From the NCBI RefSeq assembly GCF_946886105.1, contig NZ_CAMPHV010000003.1, forward strand, positions 124,001 to 188,000: a stretch of 64,000 nt of DNA. Direction: 5' to 3'. The position numbers were made by a program, and so were the translations under genes. The notes under the pieces are model-generated. The model worked only from the letters and a program-made list of their open reading frames with translations. It was not told the origin of the DNA and searched no databases. This stretch comes from an uncultured Pseudomonas sp. GTDB taxonomy: Bacteria > Pseudomonadota > Gammaproteobacteria > Pseudomonadales > Pseudomonadaceae. Shown piece after piece: positions 24,809-35,004 of the stretch; the first letter of the stretch is position 1; the number at the start of each line of letters is the position of its first letter.

Positions 24809-26344
24809 ATGAATACTCGCCGGCTTGCCCTGGTGCTCGGTGATCAGCTGTCTTTCGACCTGCCCAGCCTGCAGGCGCTCGACCCGCAGCGCGATGCCGT
24901 GCTGCTGGCCGAGGTGGCGGCGGAAACCGACTATGTGCCGCATCACCCACAGAAAATCGCGCTGATCTTCAGTGCCATGCGGCATTTTGCCGAAGCGCTG
25001 CGCGCGCGCGGTTGGCGCGTGCATTACGTCAAACTCGACGATGCGCACAACAGCGGCTCGCTGCCCGGCGAATTGCAGCGCTGGGCGACGCGGTTGCGGG
25101 CGACCGAGGTGCACCTGACCGAGCCGGGCGAATGGCGCCTGGAGCAGGCGTTGCGGGCTTGCGCCGTGCCGATCACCTGGCATGCCGACAGCCGCTTCAT
25201 CTGTGGCCGTGACGAGTTCGCGCGCTGGGCCGAAGGGCGCAAGCAGCTGCGCATGGAGTTCTTCTACCGCGAGATGCGCCGCAAGACCGGCCTGCTGATC
25301 AATGGCGACGGCACGCCGGTGGGCGGCGCCTGGAATTTCGATGCGCAGAATCGCAAGGCGTTGCCCAAGCAGATCAAGGCGCCGATGACCGCGCGCTTTC
25401 CGGCGGATGGCATCACTCGGGAGGTGCTGGCCCTGGTGGCGGCACGCTTCAGCCATCACTACGGCAGCCTGGCGGCCTTCGAGTACCCAGTGAGCCATGC
25501 CGAGGCGGAAGCGCTGTGGCAGCACTTTCTCGATTTCGCCCTGCCGGCTTTTGGCGATTATCAGGACGCCATGGCGTTGGGCGAGCCGTTTCTGTTTCAT
25601 GCGCGGATCAGCGCGGCGCTGAATATCGGTCTGCTGGACGTGCGCAGGCTTTGTGCGGATGTCGAAGCCGCCTACTGGCGCGGTCAGGTGCCGCTGAATG
25701 CAGCCGAGGGTTTTATCCGGCAACTCATCGGTTGGCGCGAGTACGTGCGGGGCATCTACTGGCTACAAATGCCCGACTATGCCGAGCGCAACGCCTTCGG
25801 CAACACGCGGCCGCTGCCCGAGTTCTACTGGAGCGGCGACACCCGGATGAAGTGCATGAGTCAGGCCATCGACCAGACGCTGGAACATGCCTATGCCCAT
25901 CATATCCAGCGGCTGATGGTGACCGGCAACTTCGCCCTGCTCGCCGGCATTCGGCCCAGCCAGGTCTGCGATTGGTACCTAGCGGTGTATATGGATGCGT
26001 TCGATTGGGTCGAGTTGCCCAATACCCTGGGCATGGTCATGCATGCCGATGGCGGTTACCTGGGTTCCAAGCCTTATTGCGCGAGTGGCCAGTACATCAA
26101 ACGCATGTCCAACTACTGCGGCGATTGTGCGTACAAGGTCAGCGAGAGCGTCGGCGAGCAGGCTTGCCCGTTCAATGCGTTGTACTGGCACTTCCTGATG
26201 CGCCACCGCGAGCAGCTGTCGGGCAATCACCGTCTGAGCATGATCTATCGCGGTCTGGACAGGATGAGCGAGGCCAAGCGGCAGGGGCTCTGGTCGCGTG
26301 GCGAGCAGTTGTTGGCGCGGCTGGATGCCGGTGAGCCCTTGTGA
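24809..26344 (+). CDS. phrB: FeS-type cryptochrome/(6-4) photolyase
   Basis: The 511-residue protein belongs to the iron-sulfur bacterial cryptochrome/photolyase group (FeS-BCP). The N-terminal alpha/beta domain starts [11 protein letters not shown]. The helical FAD domain contains [36 protein letters not shown] and [23 protein letters not shown]. Four cysteines at 349, 437, 440 and 453 match the spacing of the [4Fe-4S] ligands of Agrobacterium PhrB. The enzyme repairs UV (6-4) photoproducts using light. Its stop overlaps the start of the next tiny gene, so expression is coupled. Confidence 0.93.
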   Translation: MNTRRLALVLGDQLSFDLPSLQALDPQRDAVLLAEVAAETDYVPHHPQKIALIFSAMRHFAEALRARGWRVHYVKLDDAHNSGSLPGELQRWATRLRATEVHLTEPGEWRLEQALRACAVPITWHADSRFICGRDEFARWAEGRKQLRMEFFYREMRRKTGLLINGDGTPVGGAWNFDAQNRKALPKQIKAPMTARFPADGITREVLALVAARFSHHYGSLAAFEYPVSHAEAEALWQHFLDFALPAFGDYQDAMALGEPFLFHARISAALNIGLLDVRRLCADVEAAYWRGQVPLNAAEGFIRQLIGWREYVRGIYWLQMPDYAERNAFGNTRPLPEFYWSGDTRMKCMSQAIDQTLEHAYAHHIQRLMVTGNFALLAGIRPSQVCDWYLAVYMDAFDWVELPNTLGMVMHADGGYLGSKPYCASGQYIKRMSNYCGDCAYKVSESVGEQACPFNALYWHFLMRHREQLSGNHRLSMIYRGLDRMSEAKRQGLWSRGEQLLARLDAGEPL

Positions 26345-26469
26345 AAAAGGCCGAGTTGCCGGTCAGGATCTGCCAGGTCTGTGGCTTGCCTTTCGCCTGG
26401 CGCAAGAAGTGGGCGCGTTGCTGGGATCAGGTGAAGTACTGCTCCGAACGCTGCCGTCGTCAGCGCTAG
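26341..26469 (+). CDS. DUF2256 mini zinc-binding protein
   Basis: A 42-residue protein starts with GTG that overlaps the photolyase stop by four bases (GTGA). The sequence contains [19 protein letters not shown] and [10 protein letters not shown]: a CxxC at residues 11-14 and a CxxxC at 34-38 that can bind one zinc ion, plus many basic residues. This is the DUF2256 pattern, often found beside cryptochrome/photolyase genes. No function is known; binding to nucleic acid or to the photolyase is conjecture. Confidence 0.85.
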   Translation: MKKAELPVRICQVCGLPFAWRKKWARCWDQVKYCSERCRRQR

Positions 26470-26545
26470 GGGGGGCTGGTCGTTAGAGCGGGTGGGCGCT
26501 TTGTGCTAGGCTGGCCGACCTTTTTCAGCCCAGCGGAGCAGTGCA

Positions 26546-27163
26546 ATGTCCGAAATCAACCTCTCGACCGATGAATCCCGCGTCAGTTACGGCATCGGTC
26601 GTCAACTTGGCGGTCAATTGCGCGACAACCCGCCGCCGGGCGTGAGCCTCGAAGCTATCGTCGCCGGTCTGTCCGATGCATTCAGCGGCCAGCCGAGCCG
26701 TGTCAGCGAGGCCGAACTGTCCGCCAGCTTCAAGGTCATCCGCGATGTGATGCAGGCCGAAGCGCAAGCCAAGGCCGAAGCGGCCGCCGGCGCCGGCTTG
26801 GCCTTCCTTGCCGAGAACGCCCAGCGTGACGGCGTCACCGTGCTGGCTTCCGGCTTGCAGTACGAAGTACTGAGCAGCGGCGAAGGCGCCAAGCCGTCCC
26901 GTGAAGACAGCGTGCGCACCCACTACCACGGCACTCTGATCGACGGCACCGTGTTCGACAGCTCCTACGAGCGTGGCCAGCCAGCCGAGTTCCCGGTTGG
27001 CGGCGTGATCGCCGGCTGGACCGAAGCCCTGCAACTGATGAACGCAGGCAGCAAATGGCGCCTGTACGTGCCGAGCGAACTGGCCTACGGCGAGCAAGGC
27101 GTCGGCAGCATCCCGCCGCACAGCGTGCTGGTGTTCGACGTCGAGTTGCTGGAAGTGCTCTAA
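26546..27163 (+). CDS. fklB: FKBP-type peptidyl-prolyl isomerase (FklB-like)
   Basis: The 205-residue protein has an N-terminal helical dimerisation region (NLSTDESRVSYGIGRQLGGQL through AGAGLAFLAENAQRDGV). A C-terminal FKBP domain follows: VRTHYHGTLIDGTVFDSSYERGQPAEFPVGGVI, then GWTEALQLMNAGSKWRLYVPSELAYGEQG and IPPHSVLVFDVELL. No signal peptide is present, so it resembles cytoplasmic FklB and not periplasmic FkpA. It catalyses proline isomerisation and may chaperone folding. Palindromic repeats follow the stop immediately. Confidence 0.92.
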   Translation: MSEINLSTDESRVSYGIGRQLGGQLRDNPPPGVSLEAIVAGLSDAFSGQPSRVSEAELSASFKVIRDVMQAEAQAKAEAAAGAGLAFLAENAQRDGVTVLASGLQYEVLSSGEGAKPSREDSVRTHYHGTLIDGTVFDSSYERGQPAEFPVGGVIAGWTEALQLMNAGSKWRLYVPSELAYGEQGVGSIPPHSVLVFDVELLEVL

Positions 27164-27213
27164 CAGGCTGTTGAAAAACTACCTGCGTTGCTGATACGGC
27201 GTTAAAAACGGCC
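27161..27213. repeat. Half element of the GTTGAAAAAC family
   Basis: TAACAGGCTGTTGAAAAACT directly overlaps the fklB stop and continues ACCTGCGTTGCTGATACGGC, nearly identical to bases 13655-13705 of the 180-base element. The opposite end is absent, and the REP pair begins 70 bases later. Confidence 0.65.
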
Positions 27214-27280
27214 TGCTAAGGCGCTTTCTTGAGGCGGATGACCCTGTGTTCGTCCGCCTTGAGGGTAGTCCGATCACCTC

Positions 27281-27349
27281 GTAGCCCGGATGCAATCCGG
27301 GGAAGCGGTTTATGGCTTCTGCCGATGTCCCGGATTGCATCCGGGCTAC
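27281..27349. repeat. REP-like inverted pair, family TAGCCCGGATGCAATCCGGG
   Basis: Third copy of the paired 20-base unit, with the spacer GAAGCGGTTTATGGCTTCTG and neighbouring bases. It lies between the convergent fklB and the small minus-strand gene, 24 bases from the stop of the latter. Confidence 0.85.
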
Positions 27350-27372
27350 GAGAGCGGGTGTTGTACTTGTCT

Positions 27373-27600
27373 TCACGGGCGCAATGCCCGGGCGTAGCAG
27401 AATAGAAACAGATTGCGCACCAGCTCCTTGAGTACCAGCGGCTCGCTGGAATTGAGTTCCTGCAAATCCAGATCACCCATATCGCGCAGCTCATCCAGCG
27501 CTTGCTCCTCGAGCACTGCACATACCTCGCCGGTATTGCGATTGAGGATGCGTAGGTAAGGTTGCGGCCGATCAAGCCAGGCATCGATCAAATAGGTCAT
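27373..27600 (-). CDS. Small conserved Pseudomonas protein, PA4570-like
   Basis: The 75-residue product starts MTYLIDAWLDRPQPYLRILN and ends LVRNLFLFCYARALRP. It has no recognised domain, signal or metal motif. Its place between fklB and ispB is that of P. aeruginosa PA4570, which I recall as iron-starvation inducible. AAGGAG lies 9 bases before the ATG. A Fur-like sequence about 26 bases upstream agrees with iron regulation. Confidence 0.72.
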   Translation of the reverse strand: MTYLIDAWLDRPQPYLRILNRNTGEVCAVLEEQALDELRDMGDLDLQELNSSEPLVLKELVRNLFLFCYARALRP

Positions 27601-27625
27601 GACTCATCTCCTTGTTAAGTGGTTA

Positions 27626-27644
27626 GATGAGAATAATTCCTATT
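27626..27644 (-). promoter_or_regulatory. Putative Fur box
   Basis: GATGAGAATAATTCCTATT agrees with the 19-base Fur consensus at 12 of 19 positions by hand alignment, and sits 26-44 bases before the small PA4570-like gene. Only a footprint or iron-response measurement could confirm it. Confidence 0.5.
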
Positions 27645-27688
27645 TCGTTTATGGCAAGGATTAATTATTCGCCGTTGGTCGGACAATA

Positions 27689-27714
27689 AAAAGCCCGTCG
27701 CATGGACGGGCTTG
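27689..27714. terminator. Rho-independent terminator after ispB
   Basis: AAGCCCGTC and GACGGGCTT form a 9-base stem with a five-base loop, 17 bases beyond the ispB stop on the minus strand. The A-run on its other side gives the T-tract for minus-strand transcripts. Confidence 0.8.
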
Positions 27715-27730
27715 TGTATTGCGGGAATCG

Positions 27731-28699
27731 TCAGTGCGTGCGGGCCACGGCGAAGCGGCTGAGTTCGACCAGCGCATCGCGGTATTCGCCAGGGGGCAGG
27801 GCATCCAGGCAGGCGATCGCCCGTTCGGCGTAATCGCGGGCCTGTTGGGCGGTGTAGTCCAGAGCGCCGGCAGCTTCAACGGCGTTGCGGATGCTTTCCA
27901 GGTCTTCGATGCCGCCTTTCTGAATCGCCTGGCGCACCAGGGCGGCCTGTTCGGGCGTGCCTTCGCGCATGGTGTAGATCAGTGGCAGGGTCGGTTTGCC
28001 CTCGGCCAGGTCGTCACCGACATTTTTACCCAGGGTGCTGGCATCGCCGCGGTAGTCGAGCAGGTCGTCGACCAGTTGGAAGGCCACACCCAAATGATCG
28101 CCGAATACGCGCAACGCTTCGGTCTGTTCCGCCGTCGCGCCGGCCAGGGCTGCGGCGCTGTGGGTCGAGGCCTCGAAGAGCATCGCGGTTTTGCCGCGAA
28201 TCACTTCCATATAGGTCTCTTCCGTGGTGCTGGCGTCGCGAATCTTCGACAGTTGCAGCACTTCGCCCTCGGCGATCACCCGGGTGGCCTTGGAGAGGAT
28301 CTTCATCACCGGCATGGAACCGAGTTCGACCATCATTTCGAAGGAGCGCGAATACAGGAAGTCGCCCACCAGCACGCTCGGCGCATTGCCCCATTGGGCG
28401 TTGGCGGTGCTGCGGCCGCGGCGCATGTCGGACATGTCGACCACGTCGTCATGCAGCAGGGTGGCGGTATGCAGGAACTCGATGGTGGCGGCGAGCAGGC
28501 GGAGATCGTCGCCGGAAAGGCCCAGGGCTTTGCCGCTGAGCAGCACCAGCAGCGGGCGCAGGCGTTTGCCGCCAGCGGAGATGATGTAGTCGCCGATCTT
28601 CTCTACCAGGGGGACGCGCGACACCAGCTGGGCGCGGATGATGCCGTCGACAGCGGTAAAATCGTCCGCCACCACGCGATAGAAAGCCTGGGGTTGCAT
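27731..28699 (-). CDS. ispB: Polyprenyl (octaprenyl/nonaprenyl) diphosphate synthase IspB
   Basis: The 322-residue protein has the two aspartate-rich motifs of trans-prenyltransferases: LLHDDVVDMSDMRRG and QLVDDLLDYRGD. GGKRLRPLLVLLSGK and KPTLPLIYTM are the other family motifs. It elongates farnesyl diphosphate to make the ubiquinone side chain in the cytoplasm. Start MQPQAFYRVVADDF at 28699 matches the usual N terminus. It is divergent from rplU, as in other pseudomonads, with 380 bases between. Confidence 0.94.
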   Translation of the reverse strand: MQPQAFYRVVADDFTAVDGIIRAQLVSRVPLVEKIGDYIISAGGKRLRPLLVLLSGKALGLSGDDLRLLAATIEFLHTATLLHDDVVDMSDMRRGRSTANAQWGNAPSVLVGDFLYSRSFEMMVELGSMPVMKILSKATRVIAEGEVLQLSKIRDASTTEETYMEVIRGKTAMLFEASTHSAAALAGATAEQTEALRVFGDHLGVAFQLVDDLLDYRGDASTLGKNVGDDLAEGKPTLPLIYTMREGTPEQAALVRQAIQKGGIEDLESIRNAVEAAGALDYTAQQARDYAERAIACLDALPPGEYRDALVELSRFAVARTH

Positions 28700-28912
28700 C
28701 GCTTGCACCTGCTTCTCATGGGTTGCGCGGCATGCTATGGGGCAGGGTAGGGGCTGTCAAGGCAAGCGGTGCGGCGGTTGCCGGGCTTCGTGCCGCCGAG
28801 CGTAAGGCCTGTAATCGCCGGGAAAATTCGCTTTGCAAGATGAGTGGCCGGGGCGTCGACCCTTTACTGGTGCCCGCCGCCTGTCGTGTGGGGCTCGGCT
28901 GTTGTCTGGGCC

Positions 28913-28941
28913 TTGCGTCGCGGTGGTCGCTTGCGTACAAT
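28913..28941 (+). promoter_or_regulatory. Sigma-70 promoter for rplU-rpmA
   Basis: TTGCGT at 28913 and TACAAT at 28936 are separated by 17 bases. Transcription would start near 28950, giving a leader of about 130 bases before rplU. This lies in the 380-base gap 28700-29079; nothing else in the gap looks like a gene. Confidence 0.65.
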
Positions 28942-29079
28942 CGCGCACCCTGAACTTTCCCCCTGGGTATTTCCCTGCCTTACGCAATTGCAAGGGTGTC
29001 CTTCCGGCCCCAAGCAGCCATGCCAGCCGACACTTATTCCTATAAAGCGCTGGGTGAGCAGGATTAACGGAGATTTACC

Positions 29080-29391
29080 ATGTACGCAGTAATTGTTACT
29101 GGTGGCAAGCAATACAAAGTCACCGAAGGCGAATTCCTCAAGGTCGAAAAACTCGAAATCGCCACTGGCGAAGCCGTGACTTTCGACCGCGTGCTGTTGA
29201 TCGGCAACGGCGACGATGTGACCATCGGCGCACCGGTTGTTGATGGCGCTAAAGTCGTTGCCGAAGTCGTTGCTCAAGGCCGTCACGATAAAGTCACCAT
29301 CATCAAGTTCCGCCGTCGTAAGCACCACATGAAGCGTCAGGGCCACCGTCAGTGGTACACCGAGATCAAAATCACCGGTATTCAGGCCTGA
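29080..29391 (+). CDS. rplU: 50S ribosomal protein L21
   Basis: The 103-residue protein begins [14 protein letters not shown] and contains the basic [21 protein letters not shown] segment and terminal YTEIKITGI of L21. It binds 23S rRNA in the large subunit. GGAG stands before the ATG. The rpmA gene follows after 39 bases, the normal L21-L27 pair. Confidence 0.97.
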   Translation: MYAVIVTGGKQYKVTEGEFLKVEKLEIATGEAVTFDRVLLIGNGDDVTIGAPVVDGAKVVAEVVAQGRHDKVTIIKFRRRKHHMKRQGHRQWYTEIKITGIQA

Positions 29392-29430
29392 TTCGTTTCG
29401 GTCTGATCCCTTAATAGGAGTATTGAACTC

Positions 29431-29688
29431 ATGGCACACAAAAAAGCTGGCGGTTCTACCCGCAACGGTCGCGACTCAGAAGCCAAACGCCTTGGCGTGA
29501 AGATGTATGGCGGCCAGGCTATCAAAGCAGGCAACATCATCGTGCGTCAGCGCGGTACCCAGTTCCACGCCGGTTACGGCGTTGGCATGGGTAAGGATCA
29601 CACCCTCTTCGCGAAAATCGAAGGCGTGATCAAGTTCGAAGTAAAGGGCGCGTTCAACCGCCGTTACGTGAGCGTCGTTGCGGCTTAA
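29431..29688 (+). CDS. rpmA: 50S ribosomal protein L27
   Basis: The 85-residue protein starts [20 protein letters not shown], the conserved N-terminal tail of L27 that reaches the peptidyl-transferase centre, and continues with [29 protein letters not shown] lies upstream. A strong terminator follows. Confidence 0.97.
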   Translation: MAHKKAGGSTRNGRDSEAKRLGVKMYGGQAIKAGNIIVRQRGTQFHAGYGVGMGKDHTLFAKIEGVIKFEVKGAFNRRYVSVVAA

Positions 29689-29704
29689 TCGCGCGATTGC
29701 TGGA

Positions 29705-29735
29705 AAAGCCCCGTCCTTGCGACGGGGCTTTTTTG
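29705..29735 (+). terminator. Rho-independent terminator after rpmA
   Basis: AAGCCCCGTC and GACGGGGCTT form a 10-base stem around CTTGC-type loop bases, followed by TTTTT. It ends the L21-L27 transcript. Confidence 0.9.
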
Positions 29736-29835
29736 TTTCTGTATTCTTGGGGTTCTTGCCAAACTGTCCTGGGCGTTAGCGTTCGTATTGCGGATGCAGG
29801 TCAATTTTGCAAGAACCTGGTGTTTCTCGTGTTAG

Positions 29836-31089
<1,254 letters not shown>

Positions 31090-31102
31090 GCAACTATTTC
31101 AG

Positions 31103-31125
31103 CGCCGCTTAATTGCGGCGTTTTT
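31103..31125 (+). terminator. Terminator between obgE and proB
   Basis: CGCCGC and GCGGCG with a six-base loop are followed by TTTTT, 14 bases after the obgE stop. The stem is short, so read-through into proB is possible. Confidence 0.6.
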
Positions 31126-31158
31126 GTAAACACGGGTCGCTGCTGGGGTTGGAAGATC

Positions 31159-32277
31159 ATGCGTGACAAGGTAACCGGTGCGCAGCGCTGGGTGGTGAAA
31201 ATAGGTAGTGCGTTGCTGACCGCCGACGGTCGCGGTCTGGATCGTGCCGCCATGGCGGTATGGGTCAAGCAGATGGTGGCGCTGCGCGAGCAGGGCGTGG
31301 AGCTGGTGCTGGTGTCGTCGGGCGCGGTGGCGGCCGGTATGAGTCGTCTCGGCTGGGTTGCTAGGCCCAGCGCGATGCACGAGCTGCAGGCGGCCGCGGC
31401 CATCGGTCAGATGGTGCTGATTCAGGCGTGGGAGTCGAGTTTTGCCGAGCACGCCCGGCGCACTGCGCAGATCCTCCTGACCCATGACGATCTCTCGGAT
31501 CGTAAGCGCTACCTGAATGCGCGCAGCACGCTGCGCACTCTGGTCGATCTCGATGTGGTGCCGGTGATCAACGAGAACGACACCGTGGTCACCGACGAAA
31601 TCCGCTTCGGCGATAACGACACCCTGGCGGCGTTGGTGGCCAACCTGGTCGAGGCCGATTTGCTGGTGATCCTCACCGACCGCGATGGCATGTACAACGC
31701 CGACCCGCGGCATAACCCGAATGCCGAGCTGATTTACGAGGCGCGCGCCGATGACCCGGCGCTGGATGCCGTGGCCGGCGGGGTGGGTGGCGCGCTGGGG
31801 CGTGGTGGTATGCAGACCAAGTTGCGCGCGGCGCGCTTGGCGGCGCGTTCCGGGGCCCATACGGTAATCGTTGGTGGCGCTATCGAGCAGGTGCTGGCGC
31901 GGCTCAAGTCTGGCGAGCGCTTGGGCACGCTATTGGCGCCCGAGCGCGGCATGCTGGCGGCGCGCAAGCAGTGGCTGGCCGGACACCTGCAGACGCGCGG
32001 CACGCTGGTTCTCGATGAGGGCGCGGTGAAGGCGTTGAGCACTGGCACCAAGAGTCTGCTGCCGGTTGGGGTCAAGTCGGTGCAGGGTAGTTTTCGGCGT
32101 GGCGAGATGGTGGTCTGTGTCGCGCCGGACGGGCGTGAAATCGCCCGCGGTTTGGCCAATTACAGTGCGCTCGAGGCGCAGAAAATTATCGGCCGCTCGT
32201 CCGATGCCATCGAGCAACTGCTCGGCTATGTGGATGAGCCCGAGTTGGTGCATCGGGATAATTTGATTCTGGTTTGA
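31159..32277 (+). CDS. proB: Glutamate 5-kinase ProB
   Basis: The 372-residue protein has an amino-acid kinase domain ([58 protein letters not shown]) and a C-terminal PUA domain (residues about 275-370). It performs the first step of proline synthesis, phosphorylating glutamate, and is normally inhibited by proline. Length and domain order are standard. Confidence 0.96.
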   Translation: MRDKVTGAQRWVVKIGSALLTADGRGLDRAAMAVWVKQMVALREQGVELVLVSSGAVAAGMSRLGWVARPSAMHELQAAAAIGQMVLIQAWESSFAEHARRTAQILLTHDDLSDRKRYLNARSTLRTLVDLDVVPVINENDTVVTDEIRFGDNDTLAALVANLVEADLLVILTDRDGMYNADPRHNPNAELIYEARADDPALDAVAGGVGGALGRGGMQTKLRAARLAARSGAHTVIVGGAIEQVLARLKSGERLGTLLAPERGMLAARKQWLAGHLQTRGTLVLDEGAVKALSTGTKSLLPVGVKSVQGSFRRGEMVVCVAPDGREIARGLANYSALEAQKIIGRSSDAIEQLLGYVDEPELVHRDNLILV

Positions 32278-32374
32278 ATGCTTGCGCAGCGTCTGTTGCG
32301 CGCCGGGCCTGCTGCATTAAAAACAGGCGCTGGCTCGCGAGGCTTCGAGTGGTTTTTTGGGGGAGGGAGATCTG

Positions 32375-32839
32375 ATGCGGGTAATAAATGGATTGCTTGG
32401 CGCGCTGCTGGCGTTGCCCTTGTTTGCCTCGGCCGAGAAGATCGGTGAGGTATCGACCGTATTCAAGTTGGTCGGGCCGAACGACAAAATCGTGGTCGAG
32501 GCCTTCGATGATCCCAAGGTCGAGGGCGTGACCTGTTATCTGTCGCGGGCCAAGACCGGTGGCGTCAAGGGAGGTTTGGGGTTGGCCGAGGATCGCGCCG
32601 AGGCCTCGATCGCCTGTCGCCAGGTCGGGCCGATCAGCTTCGAAGCGGAACTCAAGGATGGTGAGGAGGTCTTCCGCGAGCGTACGTCCCTGGTATTCAA
32701 GACCATGCAGGTGGTGCGCTTCTTCGATGCGCGGCGCAATACCCTGGTGTATCTGGTGTATAGCGACCGGGTGATCGAGGGCAGTCCGCAAAATGCGGTG
32801 ACCGCGATCCCGATTCTGCCGTGGCCGAAAAAATCCTGA
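32375..32839 (+). CDS. creA: CreA family periplasmic protein
   Basis: The 154-residue product starts with a signal peptide ([20 protein letters not shown]) and shows the CreA core: [49 protein letters not shown] and [12 protein letters not shown]. CreA is a conserved secreted protein of unknown role. GGGAG stands 8 bases before ATG 32375. It is convergent with rpsT across one shared terminator. Confidence 0.92.
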   Translation: MRVINGLLGALLALPLFASAEKIGEVSTVFKLVGPNDKIVVEAFDDPKVEGVTCYLSRAKTGGVKGGLGLAEDRAEASIACRQVGPISFEAELKDGEEVFRERTSLVFKTMQVVRFFDARRNTLVYLVYSDRVIEGSPQNAVTAIPILPWPKKS

Positions 32840-32868
32840 GCCCTGATTCGTGCCTTTCGAGCGGGCAA

Positions 32869-32897
32869 TAAAAAACCGACCATCAGGTCGGTTTTTT
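32869..32897. terminator. Bidirectional terminator between creA and rpsT
   Basis: AAAAAACCGACC and GGTCGGTTTTTT form a symmetrical stem with A and T runs on either side, so it can stop transcription from both the creA and rpsT sides. Confidence 0.9.
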
Positions 32898-32917
32898 AAC
32901 AACGAGTAACTGTCAGC

Positions 32918-33193
32918 TTAGGCTGCAGCTGCACCGAGGGCCTTGATGTGGCCATTCAGGCGGCTCTTGTGACGCGCTGCTTTGTTCTTGTGGATGATAC
33001 CTTTGTCGGCCATGCGGTCGATTACCGGTACAGCCAGGGTGTAAGCGTTTTTGGCCAGTTCATGGTCCTTGGCGTCAATAGCCTTGACCACGTTCTTGAT
33101 GTAGGTACGGACCATGGAGCGCAGGCTGGCGTTATGGCTACGACGCTTCTCAGCCTGTTTTGCGCGTTTTTTGGCAGAAGGTGTATTGGCCAC
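32918..33193 (-). CDS. rpsT: 30S ribosomal protein S20
   Basis: With GTG at 33193 the product is 91 residues and starts (M)[20 protein letters not shown], the known S20 N terminus. GAGGAG is 7 bases before that GTG, and an upstream TTG would add two unneeded residues. The remainder, [17 protein letters not shown] and [19 protein letters not shown], is typical S20. A non-ATG start is common for rpsT and may keep its translation under feedback control. Confidence 0.95.
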   Translation of the reverse strand: MANTPSAKKRAKQAEKRRSHNASLRSMVRTYIKNVVKAIDAKDHELAKNAYTLAVPVIDRMADKGIIHKNKAARHKSRLNGHIKALGAAAA

Positions 33194-33246
33194 CGTCAAG
33201 CTCCTCGAAAAAATCTGGGGGGGGTTACAAACAAATAAGGCCGCGA

Positions 33247-33275
33247 ATCATGCCGATATGAGGGGGTGCTGTCAA
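33247..33275 (-). promoter_or_regulatory. Sigma-70 promoter of rpsT
   Basis: On the minus strand TTGACA (33275-33270) and CATGAT (33252-33247) are 17 bases apart, pointing to rpsT. The predicted start lies about 45 bases before the GTG codon. Confidence 0.7.
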
Positions 33276-33389
33276 GCCCATCGGCTTTTCCCCATGCTGG
33301 CCTGACCAGTGGCTGGCCGCTACACTCGTCGCCTTTGCGCGCCGACGGATTGTCCGTGGCAGCGCTTGTTTGCGGAAGTCGGATATTAC

Positions 33390-34928
33390 ATGAATTTGCT
33401 CAAGTCGTTGGCCGCCGTCAGCTCGATGACCATGCTGTCGCGTGTGCTGGGTTTCGTGCGCGATACCATCATCGCGCGCACCTTCGGCGCCGGCATCGCC
33501 TCGGACGCCTTCGTGGTGGCCTTCAAGCTGCCCAATCTGCTGCGGCGAATCTTCGCCGAAGGCGCCTTCTCGCAAGCGTTCGTGCCGATTCTTGCGGAGT
33601 ACAAGACCCAGCAAGGCGAGGAGGCCGCGCGGACTTTCGTCGCCTACGTAGCCGGCATGCTGACCCTGGTGCTGGCGCTGGTGACCTTGATCGGCATCCT
33701 GGCGGCGCCCTGGATCGTCTGGGTCTCCGCACCCGGCTTCGCCGACGAGGCCGACCGCTTCGCGCTGACCGCCGATCTGTTGCGGGTGACCTTTCCTTAT
33801 ATATTGCTGATCTCGCTGTCGTCGCTGGCGGGGGCGATTCTCAATACCTGGAACCGTTTTTCGGTGCCGGCCTTCGTGCCGACCCTGCTCAACGTCAGCA
33901 TGATCGTCTTTGCCCTGTTTCTGACCCCCTATTTCGATCCGCCGATCATGGCGCTGGGCTGGGCGGTGCTGGCGGGCGGTTTGCTGCAATTGGCGTTTCA
34001 GCTGCCGCATCTGCGCAAAATCGGCATGCTCGTGCTGCCGCGGCTGAACCTGCGCGATAGCGGGGTCTGGCGCGTGCTCAAATTGATGGGGCCGGCGATT
34101 TTCGGCGTGTCGGTCAGTCAGATATCGCTGATCATCAACACCATCTTCGCGTCCTTTCTGGTAGCCGGTTCGGTGTCCTGGATGTATTTCGCCGATCGCC
34201 TGATGGAGCTGCCTGCGGGGGTGTTGGGCGTGGCGCTCGGCACCATTTTGCTGCCGACCCTGTCGAAAACCTACGCCAGCGCCGACCGCGACGAATATTC
34301 CCGGCTGCTCGATTGGGGTTTGCGCCTGTGCTTTATCCTGGCGCTACCGAGCGCCGTCGCCCTGGCCGTGCTCGCCGAGCCGCTGACGGTCTCGTTGTTC
34401 CAGTACGGCAAGTTCACCGGCCACGACGCCGATATGACCCAGCAGGCGCTGATCGCTTATTCCGTGGGCCTGCTCGGCATCATTCTGGTGAAAATCCTCG
34501 CGCCGGGGTTCTATGCGCAGCAGAACATCCGAACGCCGGTCAGAATCGCGGTGGTGACTCTGGTCGCCACGCAGCTGATGAACCTTGCGCTGATTCAGCC
34601 CCTGGCCCATGCCGGCCTGGCCTTGGCGATCGGTCTGGGCGCCTGCCTGAACGCCGGCTTGCTGTACTGGCAATTGCGTAAGGCGGACATGTTCCAGCCG
34701 CAGCCGGGTTGGCTGATATTTCTCGCTAAATTGCTAGTGGCCGTGCTGACGATGGCGGCGGTGTTGCTGGCAGCCATGCACCATATGCCGGCCTGGGCCG
34801 AGGGCGATATGCTCTGGCGTTTGTCCCGTCTGGCCGTTGTGGTGGTCGCCGGGTTGCTGAGTTACTTCGGCATGCTGCTGTTGCTCGGTTTCCGGCTGCG
34901 GGATTTTGCCCGCAGGTCGGCGTTTTAA
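33390..34928 (+). CDS. murJ: Lipid II flippase MurJ
   Basis: The 512-residue protein begins [33 protein letters not shown], the classic MurJ opening, followed by about 14 hydrophobic helices. Conserved pieces include [21 protein letters not shown] and [28 protein letters not shown]. It flips lipid-linked peptidoglycan precursors across the inner membrane. ATG 33390 was chosen over an upstream frame that lacks homology. Confidence 0.95.
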   Translation: MNLLKSLAAVSSMTMLSRVLGFVRDTIIARTFGAGIASDAFVVAFKLPNLLRRIFAEGAFSQAFVPILAEYKTQQGEEAARTFVAYVAGMLTLVLALVTLIGILAAPWIVWVSAPGFADEADRFALTADLLRVTFPYILLISLSSLAGAILNTWNRFSVPAFVPTLLNVSMIVFALFLTPYFDPPIMALGWAVLAGGLLQLAFQLPHLRKIGMLVLPRLNLRDSGVWRVLKLMGPAIFGVSVSQISLIINTIFASFLVAGSVSWMYFADRLMELPAGVLGVALGTILLPTLSKTYASADRDEYSRLLDWGLRLCFILALPSAVALAVLAEPLTVSLFQYGKFTGHDADMTQQALIAYSVGLLGIILVKILAPGFYAQQNIRTPVRIAVVTLVATQLMNLALIQPLAHAGLALAIGLGACLNAGLLYWQLRKADMFQPQPGWLIFLAKLLVAVLTMAAVLLAAMHHMPAWAEGDMLWRLSRLAVVVVAGLLSYFGMLLLLGFRLRDFARRSAF

Positions 34929-35004
34929 TCGGGCCAATTATGGCGCCTGTCGTCGACCGCCCGGTGTGCGTATAATCGGCCACTTTATGAGCAAGAAGCG
35001 CGTT

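Noticed and set aside
27161..27349. Insertion sequence between fklB and the small gene
   Set aside because: There is no transposase frame; the region is a partial palindromic element followed by a REP pair.
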